From Isoetes taiwanensis (taxonomy: Eukaryota > Streptophyta > Lycopodiopsida > Isoetales > Isoetaceae): a stretch of DNA of 64,000 nucleotides. The DNA lies in assembly GCA_021234155.1 (NCBI GenBank), contig JAJEKV010000017.1, positions 16,288,416-16,352,415 on the forward strand, given 5' to 3'. Shown here one piece after another: positions 1-11,800 of this stretch. The notes under the pieces were generated by a model. It saw nothing but the letters and a program-made list of their open reading frames with translations, was not told where the DNA came from and searched no databases. The first letter of the stretch is position 1. Every line of letters begins with the position of its first letter. The translations under genes and the position numbers were made by a program.

Positions 1-818
1 ACCTCTGCAACTTGAGAACTAGCTTCCTCCTCCTTAGACTTCTTCTTTTCTTTCTGTATGGCATAAACTGGAATGGAAGTGTGATGATCATAATGTGCAT
101 CAGTGGCATCAGGGTAAAAAGGATCATGGCCATGGTGGGAGATATGGTGCTTATCAGGCAAGGTAGAAAGCATTTGAGTCGGATCAGTAGTTTTGGCAAA
201 AACTTTGTATATGGAATCAAATCCTTCAGCAGCTTGAATCTTAAGCAATTTCCTTTGGATATCTGGTCTCCTTTCTAGACCATTGATGAAAGCAGTTACT
301 AAAAAAAGTGTGGGAATTGTGACCTGTGCTCTTTGGCACCTGCTCATAAATGTGCTAAATCTTTCTTTGTACTGATTCACACTCTCCCCTGCATGTATAG
401 AAAAACTTTGCAATTCATTAACCAAATCTTTGGGAGTAGCTAACTTACCAAACCTGTCCAGGAATTTCTTGATGAGTTCATCCCATGAGGTGGTACCCAT
501 TAACTTCTCATAAGTTAACCAAGCACCAGCTTCACTCTCATCTTTGAAACATTTCTCAAATTCTGAAAGCTTGCATCCTTTCTTGAAACCATAATCCCTG
601 TAATAGTCTTCAAATATTCTCAAAAAGTTGTTAGCACTCATCTTTGGAATCAAAGGTAGGCAAGGGAGCAGGGGACATTCAACTCAAACCGGTATGGCAT
701 GTTTTGAAGTAAGTTGGTCGAGAAACTTGAAGGCAATGGCCTTTCTCTGCTTGATGATCGATACATCAACATCTTCCAATGGTTTCGATTCTGCTGGAAA
801 TTTTTGCTTTGGAGCCAT
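1..818 (-). pseudogene. Ty3/gypsy gag, left-truncated by window edge
   Basis: Read on the minus strand from an ATG at 816-818 this is a retrotransposon Gag. It has an MAPKQKF start, a helical capsid-like domain (WDELIKKFLDRFG, then SVNQYKERFSTF) and a basic lysine/glutamate-rich end near position 1 (KEKKKSKEEE), where it leaves the window. The one clear lesion is an in-frame TGA at 684-686, which a single C-to-T change from CGA would explain. A second ATG in the same frame at 639-641 lies downstream of that stop. No zinc knuckle is visible, because that part and pol would lie left of position 1. The capsid pattern is typical of plant Ty3/gypsy elements; assignment to a clade is not possible here. 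Confidence is high for Gag and low for any residual function. Confidence 0.8.
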
Positions 819-2849
819 GAGTTCGAGATCGGGGAAGATCTCGGTGGGACCTCAAAATGTTGACCCTAAACCCGGCTTATAGGTCAACCATAAAGAAACC
901 AATCGAGTTTTCACTCAAATTGGGGTTAGGACCTCGGATCACTTAAGGTGACCAGTCTATGCAAGAAAATTCCAAAGATAAGTTCAAAAAGTTTGAGTTC
1001 TATACCTTTCCCATTTTCAAAAAAATGGCACCTTTGCCAAAACAATTGTGGTGTTGAAATGCGGATCGATTTTTTGAGTCCGATCTTTGTAGACTTGGTC
1101 AAAAAGTTGTAGGTAACCAGTAAGTAAAGCCCTCGACTAAGTCAGAGATTTAATCTGTGAGTTATTCGAGCTCAAAGTGAGGTCAAATTTTGGTCAATAG
1201 AGCTCAAATGTAGAAAACAGTGATCAGAAATTGAGATTTGGAGTTGCCAATCACTTTTTTGAGAATTTCCAAAGCAGATAGGTTGCAATGATGCTAGGGA
1301 AGAGAGGCAAGCAGTCAAATCCTCGTTTGGAGGTGTAGGGGTATTTTTTGTGACTGGATTTGGCAAAATACAGTCAAGACTGTTCAAACCCGAGAGCAAT
1401 TTTTTTGAATTTGAGCTATACTTGGTATTTTCGAATGATTCCAACTCCTTTGGCTTTCTTAACACCCAAGGATAGGTGGCAGATAGGCCAAAGGTGCTAA
1501 AAACACTCAGGGATTTTTCTATAGAATTTTTTGTGGCAAGAATTGCTAAGGAGAATATCAGAGACAATTTCAACAACTTGTCAGTCAATTTGGATTGATA
1601 TGAAGGTAAATATATCAAGATAACAACAGATAAGGATGCTTCATAGCTTCAAGTACAAGAACATAAGGTAATTTCTGAAAGTAATGTCAACTAAATCTTG
1701 TAGATCCAGTTGAGGAGAGCTTAAGAACTTCAAGGATCGTCCAGATCTTGCTCAGCAATGATCAATGTATGATCTGAATACTTCTGGGCCTTCGAAAAAT
1801 GTCGTGATTGTGGTTCCTCTGTATATAGTTTCAAATTTCGGTTCCAGTGATTTTAGGTAATAATTTTAGGCTTAATCTGTTGCTTAGGTTCCGAATCCAA
1901 GAATAGAGTGATCTCATCGAGGATTGGGCGCGGGAAGGTGTGATTCGAGCCATTTTTCTATTTTTAGGGTTCTTCAGCTGTATTTCTGAGAATTTCGCGC
2001 GATACGGGTCCGTATTTTTAGAGAAATATGCCTGGAATATGCCGTATTTGACCATTTTCAGAAGCTTGGCCAATGGTTTAAAGATTTTTAACCATAGAAT
2101 ATTGAAAGGGATTATAACCCATTGACCATGGGGAAGAATGCTCACACGTGTAGAAGAAGAGGGAATCTTTGGGGCATCTTTGGACAAGGTTGGGAATATG
2201 CCATTATGAATGTGATGACAAAAAGAATGGAGGCACAAGAAATCATGAAGGAACATTAGGAGGGGCAAGGGAAATAATAGGGAATGGTATTTTTGAAACA
2301 AAGGCTTAGGTGGATTTTTGAATAGGCAAGGTAATGGTACTGAAGGAAATGGTAAGGAATTTGAGGGAGATGGCCATTTTAGCAAGGCAAGTATGGCAAT
2401 AGAGTGAACAATAGGGGTAGTGGAGTAAATGTTCATGACAAGAGAAAGCAATTTTTGAGGGCAATGGTGTAAGAGTGGTCATGAAGAGTAGATAGGGAAA
2501 ATGTCATGGGGTGGTTGGCAAATAAATTGTGGATATGGAAAAAATGGCTAGGCAAGATGGATGACAAGGGTGAAACCACATACAAAGGAGTCTTCCAAAC
2601 TTCAACTTCCAAACTTCAAATAATATCTTCCAAACTTCATAACCCAGAATCTTCTAGAGCATATTCCTGACTAAGCATTTGACTTCAAATAAAATACCTC
2701 TTGTGAAGTTTGAACCTTGAGCATTGTTTGACTTCAAGCATGAACATCTTTTGACCTTCATAACAATGTTGAATGACAAGAATCTTCCAAGCTTTGACCT
2801 AGTCTTCTAAAATAAATTGACCTAGTTTGAACATATAGATCTCTTAGCA
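819..2849 (-). other. Leader/LTR-like region of the gag element, no gene
   Basis: This 2-kb stretch lies upstream of the minus-strand gag and has no convincing coding frame. It should hold the leader and 5' LTR of that element. A minus-strand TATA-like site (CTATATAC) at 1821-1830 is a candidate LTR promoter. I could not find a TGGTATCAGAGC primer site or a matching second LTR, so LTR limits are not assigned. Short direct repeats of CTTCCAAACTTCA occur around 2588-2640. A perfect-looking palindrome at 2850-2870 (TGTTGCCC...GGGCAACA) could be an LTR terminus but is unproven. Confidence 0.35.
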
Positions 2850-3975
2850 TGTTGCCCTTTGGGGGCAACAAGGAAATGTTTGAAATCCAAATCACATGGA
2901 GGATTAGGAATGGTTGACTTTAAGCTGCACAGTAAGATCTTAGTTTGCAAGTTCATGTGGGAAATTCTTCAGCATGACTCAGAGTCTCTAGACCTTGAGC
3001 TTTTAAAACAATCACTAATTCACTGTACGTCGTGCGAAAGCCTTCTCATAAAGCAGATCTGCCTTGGGCCCTTTTTTATAACTGAGACCCTACGTAGAAT
3101 CATCGCCATTTCTTGAAGGATTGTTAAAAGCTTGGAAGACAGTTAAAGTTCTGTGGCGCTTGGACATCAAAAATTGTACCTCTGTGACTGTGCATGTGTG
3201 ATGGCTGCAAGTGGAAACCAACAGAGGGTGCCACTTTTTTTATGGTGAATAAAAGAACTCAAAGCAAATGGATTCTGGTATCAATATGGCATACGGCGCT
3301 CCTGGGATTCATTCCAAAGCGAGTTTAACTTAAGAGCAGAGGACAAACGCATTTGGAAAATGGTACTAGACAATATACCACCTTTTGCCTTTCCACGGGT
3401 AGGTGCCTTCTGCCTTCCCCATGAAAATCTTGATAAAAAACATTTTGTCTCAAAGGCATACAAGTTTCTGCATGCGAATGAAATGATAAGCCTCCCTTTC
3501 CAATGGGAGGTAACATTAGAAGATGACCATGTCACTCAAGTATAGAAATGGATCTGGAAGAGCCACTTGCCACCAAAGGTATCCACACTACTATGGCAAA
3601 TTTTTCACAGGGCAATCAGGGTCAACATATTAGTGAGCAAGATCGACCGTGAAGTCTCACCGAGCTGCCCAATGTGCGGGTAGGAAATAGAAACAATTGA
3701 GCATTGTCTCATGCATTGTTGGGAACTTCGTCCAGCATGATAAAAATTGAAGGAAGTATTTGAGACTTCTCTTTCAGAAAAGGAGCTTTTGTTAGACCTG
3801 TACCCATCATCATGGCAAATTGGAAAAAAGAGTTTCTTTGAATCTATGCAAAGGTGGCTTCTATGGCTAATATGGAAGAGGCGGAGAAAATTAGTGTTCC
3901 CTCAAGAATATCTTCACCCTAATGATCTATGGCCATCTTTGAAACAAAAGGTTCGCCAGTAGTTTGTAGCACTTG
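2850..3975 (+). pseudogene. LINE (L1-like) RT C-terminal region with zf-RVT
   Basis: The plus strand encodes broken pieces of a non-LTR retrotransposon polymerase C-terminus. First comes the region after the catalytic RT domain (KSHGGLGMVDFKLHSK). Next is a zinc-binding reverse-transcriptase domain around 3545-3735 (WKSHLPPKV, then SCPMCG, EHCLMHC). Last is the terminal segment LLWLIWKRRRKLVFPQEY near 3855-3910. Stops and frameshifts separate these, including a TAG after the CPMCG motif. The same IWKRRR segment recurs at about 50500-50560, so both belong to one LINE family. The frame ends at about 3959, immediately before the simple-repeat tail of an oppositely oriented LINE, which may have inserted here. 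Confidence 0.75.
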
Positions 3976-4002
3976 AGGAAGGAAGGAAGGAAGGAAGGAA
4001 GG
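3976..4002. repeat. (GGAA)n microsatellite, tail of the minus-strand LINE
   Basis: About seven GGAA units. Read on the minus strand this is a (TTCC)n tract at the 3' end of the GC-rich LINE to its right, which places it as that element's 3' tail instead of poly-A. The sequence next to it (ACCAATCGGTCTATGGGACC at 4023-4042) recurs in related form beside another simple repeat at about 15210-15250. Confidence 0.7.
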
Positions 4003-7000
4003 TACTTTTATCGTCCACGGAGACCAATCGGTCTATGGGACCCAATACAAAAACGCAAAGAAGCGGATTGATTGCCGGGTTAAAAACCCCGCCCGAAGGG
4101 TTTTCGAGGGAAAAACCGTGGCAACAATCACCTGGCCGACAAATCCTTCCTAACATATAAAAAAAAAACACCCAAATATAAAGTCATGCACCACACGTAG
4201 TGCCTAATTAGCTAAATTTGTTGGGGGGCAAAGGTGACCTCGCAGGTCCAAGACCTGAATGTACGACCCGTGGCACTTGTCGGCGGTGTGTTCATAAACA
4301 AATGCAAAGGGCAAGTCCGGAAACACTAAGGGAGCGTATCGCCCGGATCTCGACGAATTTTTTTGGGCAACTCGAAAGTGTGAGACTCATCCTCAATGGC
4401 ACCCGTTTGACAAGATCGACAGAAGCCCGCCCCGGGGCTCCCCAATCCAATGAATATTTTTTTCGATGCGAAGATGGTGGGCACCGCGCGAATGGAGGCA
4501 ATGAGTGAGGCATGATTTTAGATAAATAAAAATGCTAGAGTTGTGGGCCCGGGCCAAATATGGGGTTGATGTGCTCCTTGTAATGGGCCATTTTGACCTG
4601 CTCTAGAGTCTAAAGGGTCCCGTGAGCTTGCCAAGGAAACAAAAGCGTCTAGGGTACTCTTTCCAATTCCACGATTCAATTCAGAATGCCCACCAGACGC
4701 AAAGATGTTTCCTCGCACGTTCCATCGGGCGAACCAGCGATCTCTCTTACCCCTCCAACGGGCCCTAATCCTGGACCCGGACCCATGGCCTATGTAAGCA
4801 AAATATATCGCGGAGCCGAGCATCACCCATAGTAACCACTTTCTCAAAATAGAGCGATGTGTCTATCAAGGGTGAAATAATGGATAAAGAATCCGATTTC
4901 TGCGCAGATCAAATTCGATGGGGGGAAGGTTTCACCCCAAGTGAGTGCCAAAATGCATGCCTAGAATCCAAGTCATTTTAAGCCAATTTGCATCAGGGCC
5001 CCAAACCTCGACCCGTCTGAAGGACGTGCTTGAGATCGAGCAGATGTGGTCGATGGCCCCAATCATAGAGCTCGCACGGTGATTAGTTGTTATTGAGATG
5101 GCATAAAGCGCTTTCCAATTAATGTCACTAGGAAGCGGATAGCGGCCTCCCAGCAGAGTGAGGAGGGGAACTCCACCCCTAGGTCTTGTAGGTGGGCGAC
5201 GCCCACAGTCGTCCCCCCCGATATGTGAGTGCAGGAGGCATGGGGTGACGTGAAGAGGATATGAGAACTTAACGGTCTTGGCGGATTGGCTGCCGCGCAT
5301 GTAACAAAGAGTCTCGACAAAATGTGTCTAGGGCATCCGTGTGAGACTGCATAGCTTAAAGGGTGTGGGCGGCAGGCCAACATCGTCCGCGATAGATGAG
5401 CCGGGCGGATGACCTGGTGCATAAAAGTCGTATGCCATCCCCATGCACCTAAGAAGCTTTATGGGGCTCTAACCGATCAATGTAGAGGCCAAAAGTGTTG
5501 GCGAGGGGGCAACCCCGGCCGGACCGAAACTGTATTGGTGAATGCTTGGCGCTGTAAAACATCCTGCCAAAACAACTCTCATACAACACAGATATGGCAT
5601 TAGACGCAAATAGCTATGTGGGAGCCCATTGGATGGGATGACTTGTAGTTTGACCATTTCGGGAACAAAGTATCAAAAGCCTGGAAGCGAAGTCCACAAA
5701 CAAACAATACAAGTCCTCGCCCGATGATTCCGGCTGTCTTCAATCGGTGCCCTTGGGTGTAAAGATATGGTCAATCGTTGAGTGGGGTCTCAAATGTTGC
5801 TGTGCGGTGAGGGCTCGCAGCCATCCGCCTTAACGCCTAAGAGGTCAACCGCTTTGGTCGAGAATGCCGATCAACAGCTTTGGCAAAATAGCTTGAATCG
5901 ACCATGATCGTCCGGTAATTGGCGGATAAAGGTGGGTCGCCCGCCTTGTGAATGGGAACAACCCCGCTTGTGGTCCATTGTCGGGGAGACCTTCCTGCAA
6001 TGCTCTGTTGAACAGGTAGCGGGACCGGCAAAAAGCGGTTGCCCCGCCCATTTGATAACTTCGGCATGCATACCATCGAGGTCGGGGCCTTCCCATTAGC
6101 CCGGCCGTTGAAAGGCCCTCCTCAACATCCTCGTCCACGAGAACCGATGGGGGGGCCATCCAAATTGGGTTATTATGGGCGTCTGGCGTCCTGGGCGGGT
6201 CATAGAGTTCTTTGCAAATCTTTGAATTCCCCTTGAGGATGTGATGTCCCCGTGAGTATGGGTTGGCCAAAGCACTCTGCGCCAAAAGGTTGAGGAGGAT
6301 GAGTGTCCAGGGGCGAACATCTCCCCGATGCGGCAAGGTACGGCGCTTTTGTGTCTTTCGGATGGGATGATGCATGGTAATAGTGGCAATTGGCGGGTAC
6401 AACTGGATGTGGATCCAATGTGTTTCAGCCGCCATTGATTCTTTACACTTTTCGCGATCAAACCATCTATTCGCGGGAATGTTGCCAAATCAAAGGCAAC
6501 GGGGGGCCACAAAGCACTGTCATGAACATCCCGTAATAGCAAAGTCAAATGGTGCTTTCATGGCCGCTTCTAGTGTGGAGGTTCTCAATTACCGGGAGGG
6601 CGCCCATGAGCATCTTGCCAAAGTCCCTGCGCTATCATAATCTAGTCCCCAAAACGGCGAGGGTCGCATAGTGGGGGTTACCCAAATTGCCAAACCAGGT
6701 CCAAATAAAGTGGGGAGGTGATCCAGAATCGATCTCCTCATCCGTACTTTTGCCCACCAGGAAACGGCGGATGAGATGCATATCTTGCGCATTACTGAGC
6801 ACATAGTCCACCACACTAGACCCTCCCCCGATTGTTGGCGCATGTGCACTTGCGAGAATCAAGTTGCCCTGGTGGAAAGGCCATTGCAAATTATCAAGTC
6901 AAAAATGCCACATAGCGAGAGCAACCGTCACAAAGCAAGTGACACGCTTTTCATCCGACCCTGTGGCGGGCAAATCCGGGCGAAGGGGAGCAGGACATGT

Positions 7001-7750
7001 CGTCCGAGGGGTCAAGTCGCATGGATCGCTCTACTCTGTCATGGATGCATTGAAAATTCCAAGAAAAACGACCCTACCCAACCGGACATTCATCTGCCGT
7101 ATGTCATCATATAGATCGACATAAGGGTCCATCCTATCCCGCATCGGGGTGGTCGCGATAGAAGGTGCCGTCCAATGTGAGGGAAATAACAGCGCCGAAA
7201 AAGAGGGTTGCCATCGGTATTATGCACACGAACCCACAAGAGCTCCATAGGTTGTCTCTGTCTGTCTTTTGGAGGGTAACCGAATGTGCCAAGGTTGTGA
7301 GGTAGTAGCAAGCCACTCCACCATGACCCTAGGTATTGAAGACCCAGAAATGTTGGTAACCATACAGATCAGTAGGGATTTGCCAAAGATGCTCCCATGT
7401 CTCCATGAGAAAGATGAGATCCATATCGGTATCCACGGAGTTCGGCCCCCCTTACGCCAAGGGAAGCCTCGACAATTCCATGAGACCACCCGGAGACACA
7501 ATTCCTATTTGTAACGGGGATGGTATCTGTGACTGAGTCAGGGGGGGGGACGGGAAGAGGGAGGGTCGAGTGAGAAGTAGATGGAGCGGAGGCAAACATG
7601 TGGAGGGCGTGGGCCGTGAGGGAGCAGGAGTAGGAGCAGGAGAAGGGGGGGCCGTGGTAGGAGAAGCAGAAGCAGGGCCGCGTGCAGCTGCGGTTGGAGG
7701 AGGAGTGGGCTTCCCAAGCCCACGACTCTCTTTTAACACTCATGTAAAAG
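4003..7750 (-). pseudogene. GC-rich non-LTR retrotransposon (LINE), minus strand, heavily frameshifted
   Basis: On the minus strand the order fits a LINE read from right to left. At 7740-7450 is a proline/serine/alanine-rich start. An APE-type endonuclease begins at about 7500 (VVSWNCRGFPW). More endonuclease-like sequence lies at 7310-7090 and 6890-6600 (SSVVDYVLSNAQD). A linker spans 6550-6100. The start of a reverse transcriptase lies at 6080-5840 (GMHAEVIKWAG in mixed frames, then QWTTSGVVPIHKAGDP and ANYRTIMVD). Further coding-like but unassigned sequence runs to about 4200. No frame stays open for more than about 200 codons. Its GC content is visibly higher than its neighbours. It ends in a (TTCC)n tail. 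The family is clear from the WNCRG and VPIHKAGDP motifs; the clade is not. Confidence 0.7.
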
Positions 7751-7882
7751 TTCAACTTCATAGCTGGGTGGTTATCCCTACATAATCAAATATGTTGTGT
7801 AGGTGTATGATATCACTTGGCGTATCTATGTAATTGATGAGTTTCAATTAATATATATCCGATCCTTCAAAAAAAAAAAAAA
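7751..7882 (+). other. Possible LINE 3' end with poly-A
   Basis: An AT-rich stretch ends in a run of A at about 7868-7881 in plus orientation. It could be the 3' tail of the plus-strand LINE seen at 2850-3975, displaced by the minus-strand LINE inserted between them. I could not confirm this with a target-site duplication. Confidence 0.3.
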
Positions 7883-7981
7883 TTATGAATAAAGCATGGA
7901 TTATAGCTTTAAGCTAAATTTGTTGAAATTATTTAAAATCGAGGAAATTAGGGATTGTGAAAAGTAACCAGTAGACTTGTA

Positions 7982-8191
7982 ATATGAGTTGAATAAACTC
8001 GTTAACAATCACTTTTGAAACAAAAATGGAGCTCAAAACATATCTCAATGAATATTTTTTTGTTGATTAGGTATTGTTGTTTGTCATATGAGTTGAATAA
8101 ACTCGTTAACAATCACTTTTGAAACAAAACAATGGAGCTCGAAACATATCTCAATGAATATTTTTTTCTTGATTAGGTATTGTTGTTTGTC
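7982..8191. repeat. Tandem duplication, ~105-bp unit x2
   Basis: Positions 7982-8085 and 8086-8191 are near-identical copies starting ATATGAGTTGAATAAACTCG and ending TTGTTTGTC. They differ by a few substitutions and a two-base insertion. There is no coding content. They lie downstream of the GMP synthase stop. Confidence 0.85.
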
Positions 8192-8885
8192 GCTGATGAA
8201 CCTCATGATTTGAGGCATGATAATAGATAAATAAAAAATGCTTAGTTCACTCAAATATGTGATTATATTAGGTTGCTTATTCACTCATGCATGCCATAAT
8301 CTAAAGATGGGCTTCAAGGACGAGCAAACACTTTAACAAAAACAACAAAGGAGTTATCTTTCCAATTCAATTCAATTCAATTCGTAATCATATGGCAAAG
8401 ATGTTTATACACAATATATATATAATATAAAATACCACACCTACAAGATTGCAATAAGACCAATTCTTCCTTGAGCAGAAAAGACGGTGTGTTTTTATGT
8501 CTTTGACGACAAAAAGAGCCCTTCATTTCGGTTTGCATAATAAAACTCACTGAAGTTCCACATGTTGCATCAGGAATGAGCATATCTGATTTTAGCAGGC
8601 TACCTCTTTAGGCACCTAGAAATGATTTTCAAAGAGGTTTTTTTCGCCTGGTCTCTTAGCAACAGCTGGTAATCTTCAAAGGCTCCTTCTATATAAACGG
8701 CTTCAATCCTGGAACCTATTATTCTTTCAATTGCAAGATTCACAATGGTTTATCCACTATTGAAATTATCATTGATAATCACGAGCTGGTGAACAATTGA
8801 GTGCAGCCGTTCAAATAAAAAACTGTCTGCTCATAGCTAAGAATGTGGGGCACGCATTTGTAACAAGTACAATTAATAAACGTAA

Positions 8886-11800
8886 TTACTCCCATTCCAC
8901 AGTTGCCGGAGGCTTTGAAGTGATATCAAGCACCACCCTGTTGACGCCCCTTACTGTGTTGCAGATTTTAGAAGAAACCTCAGCTAAGAACTTGGAATCA
9001 AAATGGTACCTGCATTAACATAAGATGTTAAACAGAGGAGCTGCCCACAAATAACCATAACATATACTGACCAATCTGCTGTCATGCCATCCTCACTGAC
9101 TATGGCTCTTAATGCTACTGCATTCGAGTGCGTCCTCCGGTCTCCTTGAACCCCAACAGTGCGGACTGGCAAATAGACTGCAAATGCCTGCCATATAATA
9201 TCATAGAGACCAGCTTCTCTAATGGCATTTACAAATATCTCATCTACCTGCATATATGTATGATATCAACAACATTAATTTCTGAGGGCACTTCACTCTT
9301 TGGGACAAATGAGGCTCTAGAAGTCTCTTTACCTCACGAATAGTTTCCAATGCATTTCCTTCGGTCACATCTCCAAGAATACGCACTGCCAGCCCTGGAC
9401 CTGGGAATGGGTGTCTCTTTAAGAAACCTTCTGGCACTTGGAGAAGACCTCCTAATTTGCGGACCTGGAAATGGTGTGCCTCAAATAATCATGTAATATT
9501 CTCAGGATGGTAATATCACTCAGCAAAACAATAAGAGCAAATAGTGTCCTCTTCTGTCTAAATACATCTGAAGGAATCAATATATCATCAAACATGCAAG
9601 AAATATGCCTAGCTCCCATTCAGTGGTGGAATTCCGGATCCCTAGCCATATTCTAAGAGGCAGAGCTGTAGAAAGCCATTTAGCTAATAATCAATCAGTC
9701 AGTGCTGTTCGGCATATGCTGTTTGCATATACTGTCATAGACCATAAAGAAATTTTATAACGTTATCTGTGGAATGGGCAGCTAATGGGATGCAAGGAAT
9801 CCCAAAGAGCTGATATGGTGAAAAAAAAAATGCCTGTTCCTCTCTAGCTAATGTTACCAATGTGTTTGCAAACAAAAATTGTAAAGAAGGCATACCTCAT
9901 CCTTAAATAGCCATTTCAGTGGCTCTATTAACTTGAGCTTCATAACTGATGGAAGGCCCCCAACATTATGATGGCTTTTGATTGTATGTGAATGTGATTT
10001 ACCACTTCCTGGAGGTGGACAGGACTCAATAACATCTGGATACAAGGTACCTTGCACCAAAAATGTAGGCCTTCTTCCAAGTTCCTTATAAATTCTAGAA
10101 GAGAACTGGTCAAAGACCTCGATAAACTCAGCTCCAATAATCTTTCTTTTCTTTTCAGGATCAACAACACCCTTCAACTTAGAGAGGAATTGTTCACTTG
10201 CATCAACACAAGTAACAGGCAAGTGCAATTCGCTCTTGAATGTAGCCATTACCCTTTCCCTCTCCTTGTATCTAGAAACAAACGATCAGATGAGATCAGT
10301 AACATAGTACGCATTACAAGCGCATAAAAGTGTATAACAATGATTATAAGAATGCAACCAGCTTGAACACTTGCCTAATGGCCTGACATAATTGATTTTC
10401 AGATGCTTTCATAACACGTCAAAGTATGCTTTCGCGTATGCCAACTACGGTAGGAATATGGACACTAGCAATTGTGATGAGATGATTTTAAAGTGCACCT
10501 GCAAGTGCTGTTGCACAAGTGTTGACTTTGCAAGCATGTGTCAGCATATGTAAGACAAGAGTCAAAGCACATACAGACATGTACTCCATGTAATTGAACT
10601 CTTGCAGATCTCTGTTCAATAAAGCGCTCATAAAAGTCGTGGCCAGCTCTTGCTGGCAGCCAGAGCAATAACTGAAGTTTTAGACCAGTTCAATCATATC
10701 AAAAAACCTCCAAACTGGAAGATAATTTGCAGCCTAGCAATCATGCACTTTGTTCCTCTTATGGTCCTTCTGAGATATTGAAACAGCAGGTTCAGGGCTA
10801 TAGATGGATACATAAGAAAGCTATTGAAAAGGGACTAGATAAACATCCTTTTGTTTAGAAAAATTGATATAAATATCTGTTCAGGATGCAGAGAAACTCT
10901 TTGAGAAGCTCACAGTTAGAGGTCATAATCTAGACTCTGCTCATTGCAGGATATTTTGAAAAATGGGCTTGCTCAGAAGGTACTAACTTGTTTTGAACAG
11001 ACAGATGCAAAGTGAAGGTATTTCTCCAATGCTTATGTCTTAAAAGCTTGTGGTGGCATGGCAGCCACTTATAAGATTCAAAAATGCAAGCTGATATTCT
11101 AGTTCAACTTTATTAGGGTTAGCTATCAGTCTTGCACAACACAAAGCATCCTGAAGTTGCCAAATAAATGTTTTAAACAACCAATGTTGTACAACAAACA
11201 CCTGCATTTACTGGAATCAACAATAGCACAACCATTGTTGTTTCCATTGCAAACCTCCGAAGAATTCAGAGAATATGTCTGCTTGCAGGTTGGGAGACAT
11301 ACCTTGAAGCAAAAGGTTTCCGAGCTTAAAGTAGATATGGATATGGCTTCGATGGCGGTGATGTTTTTGTTGTTACATGTAGGATGCATACAGACAAACC
11401 TCTTTTCACTCACTCCGGGTTGGGAGGCATTTGCATCCAATCATACATATCCCCTCTCCCATGGAAAGTTCTTCTCCGTTTTAACCCCAAATAAAACCAG
11501 CATCACTTCTAATTCCACATTTGCACTTGGCCTCTTTTCCTCTGACTCATCAGCAATTGTGACCTTCATCATTTGCCTCCTCCCTTTCAATTCCTCCCTA
11601 GCAATTGATGTTTGGAATGTAGGAGTTCCTAACGACAAATCTGAGCTCCAGCTCCTTGATGCAAATCATAACATAGTTTGGTCCATACCTGGTGATATAT
11701 CAGCTCTTGAATTAACAGAATCAGGCAGCTTTATAGTGTATAATTCTAGCCAAGGCATCATATGGCAGAGCGTTAATCACCCTACCGATACATTTTTGCC

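Noticed and set aside
2850-2870. LTR terminus TGTTGCCC...GGGCAACA
   Set aside because: There is no matching partner LTR in the window and LINE homology begins right beside it.
7452-7761. Independent proline-rich genes on both strands at 7.5-7.8 kb
   Set aside because: Overlapping frames arise from GC-rich low-complexity DNA at the 5' end of the minus-strand LINE.
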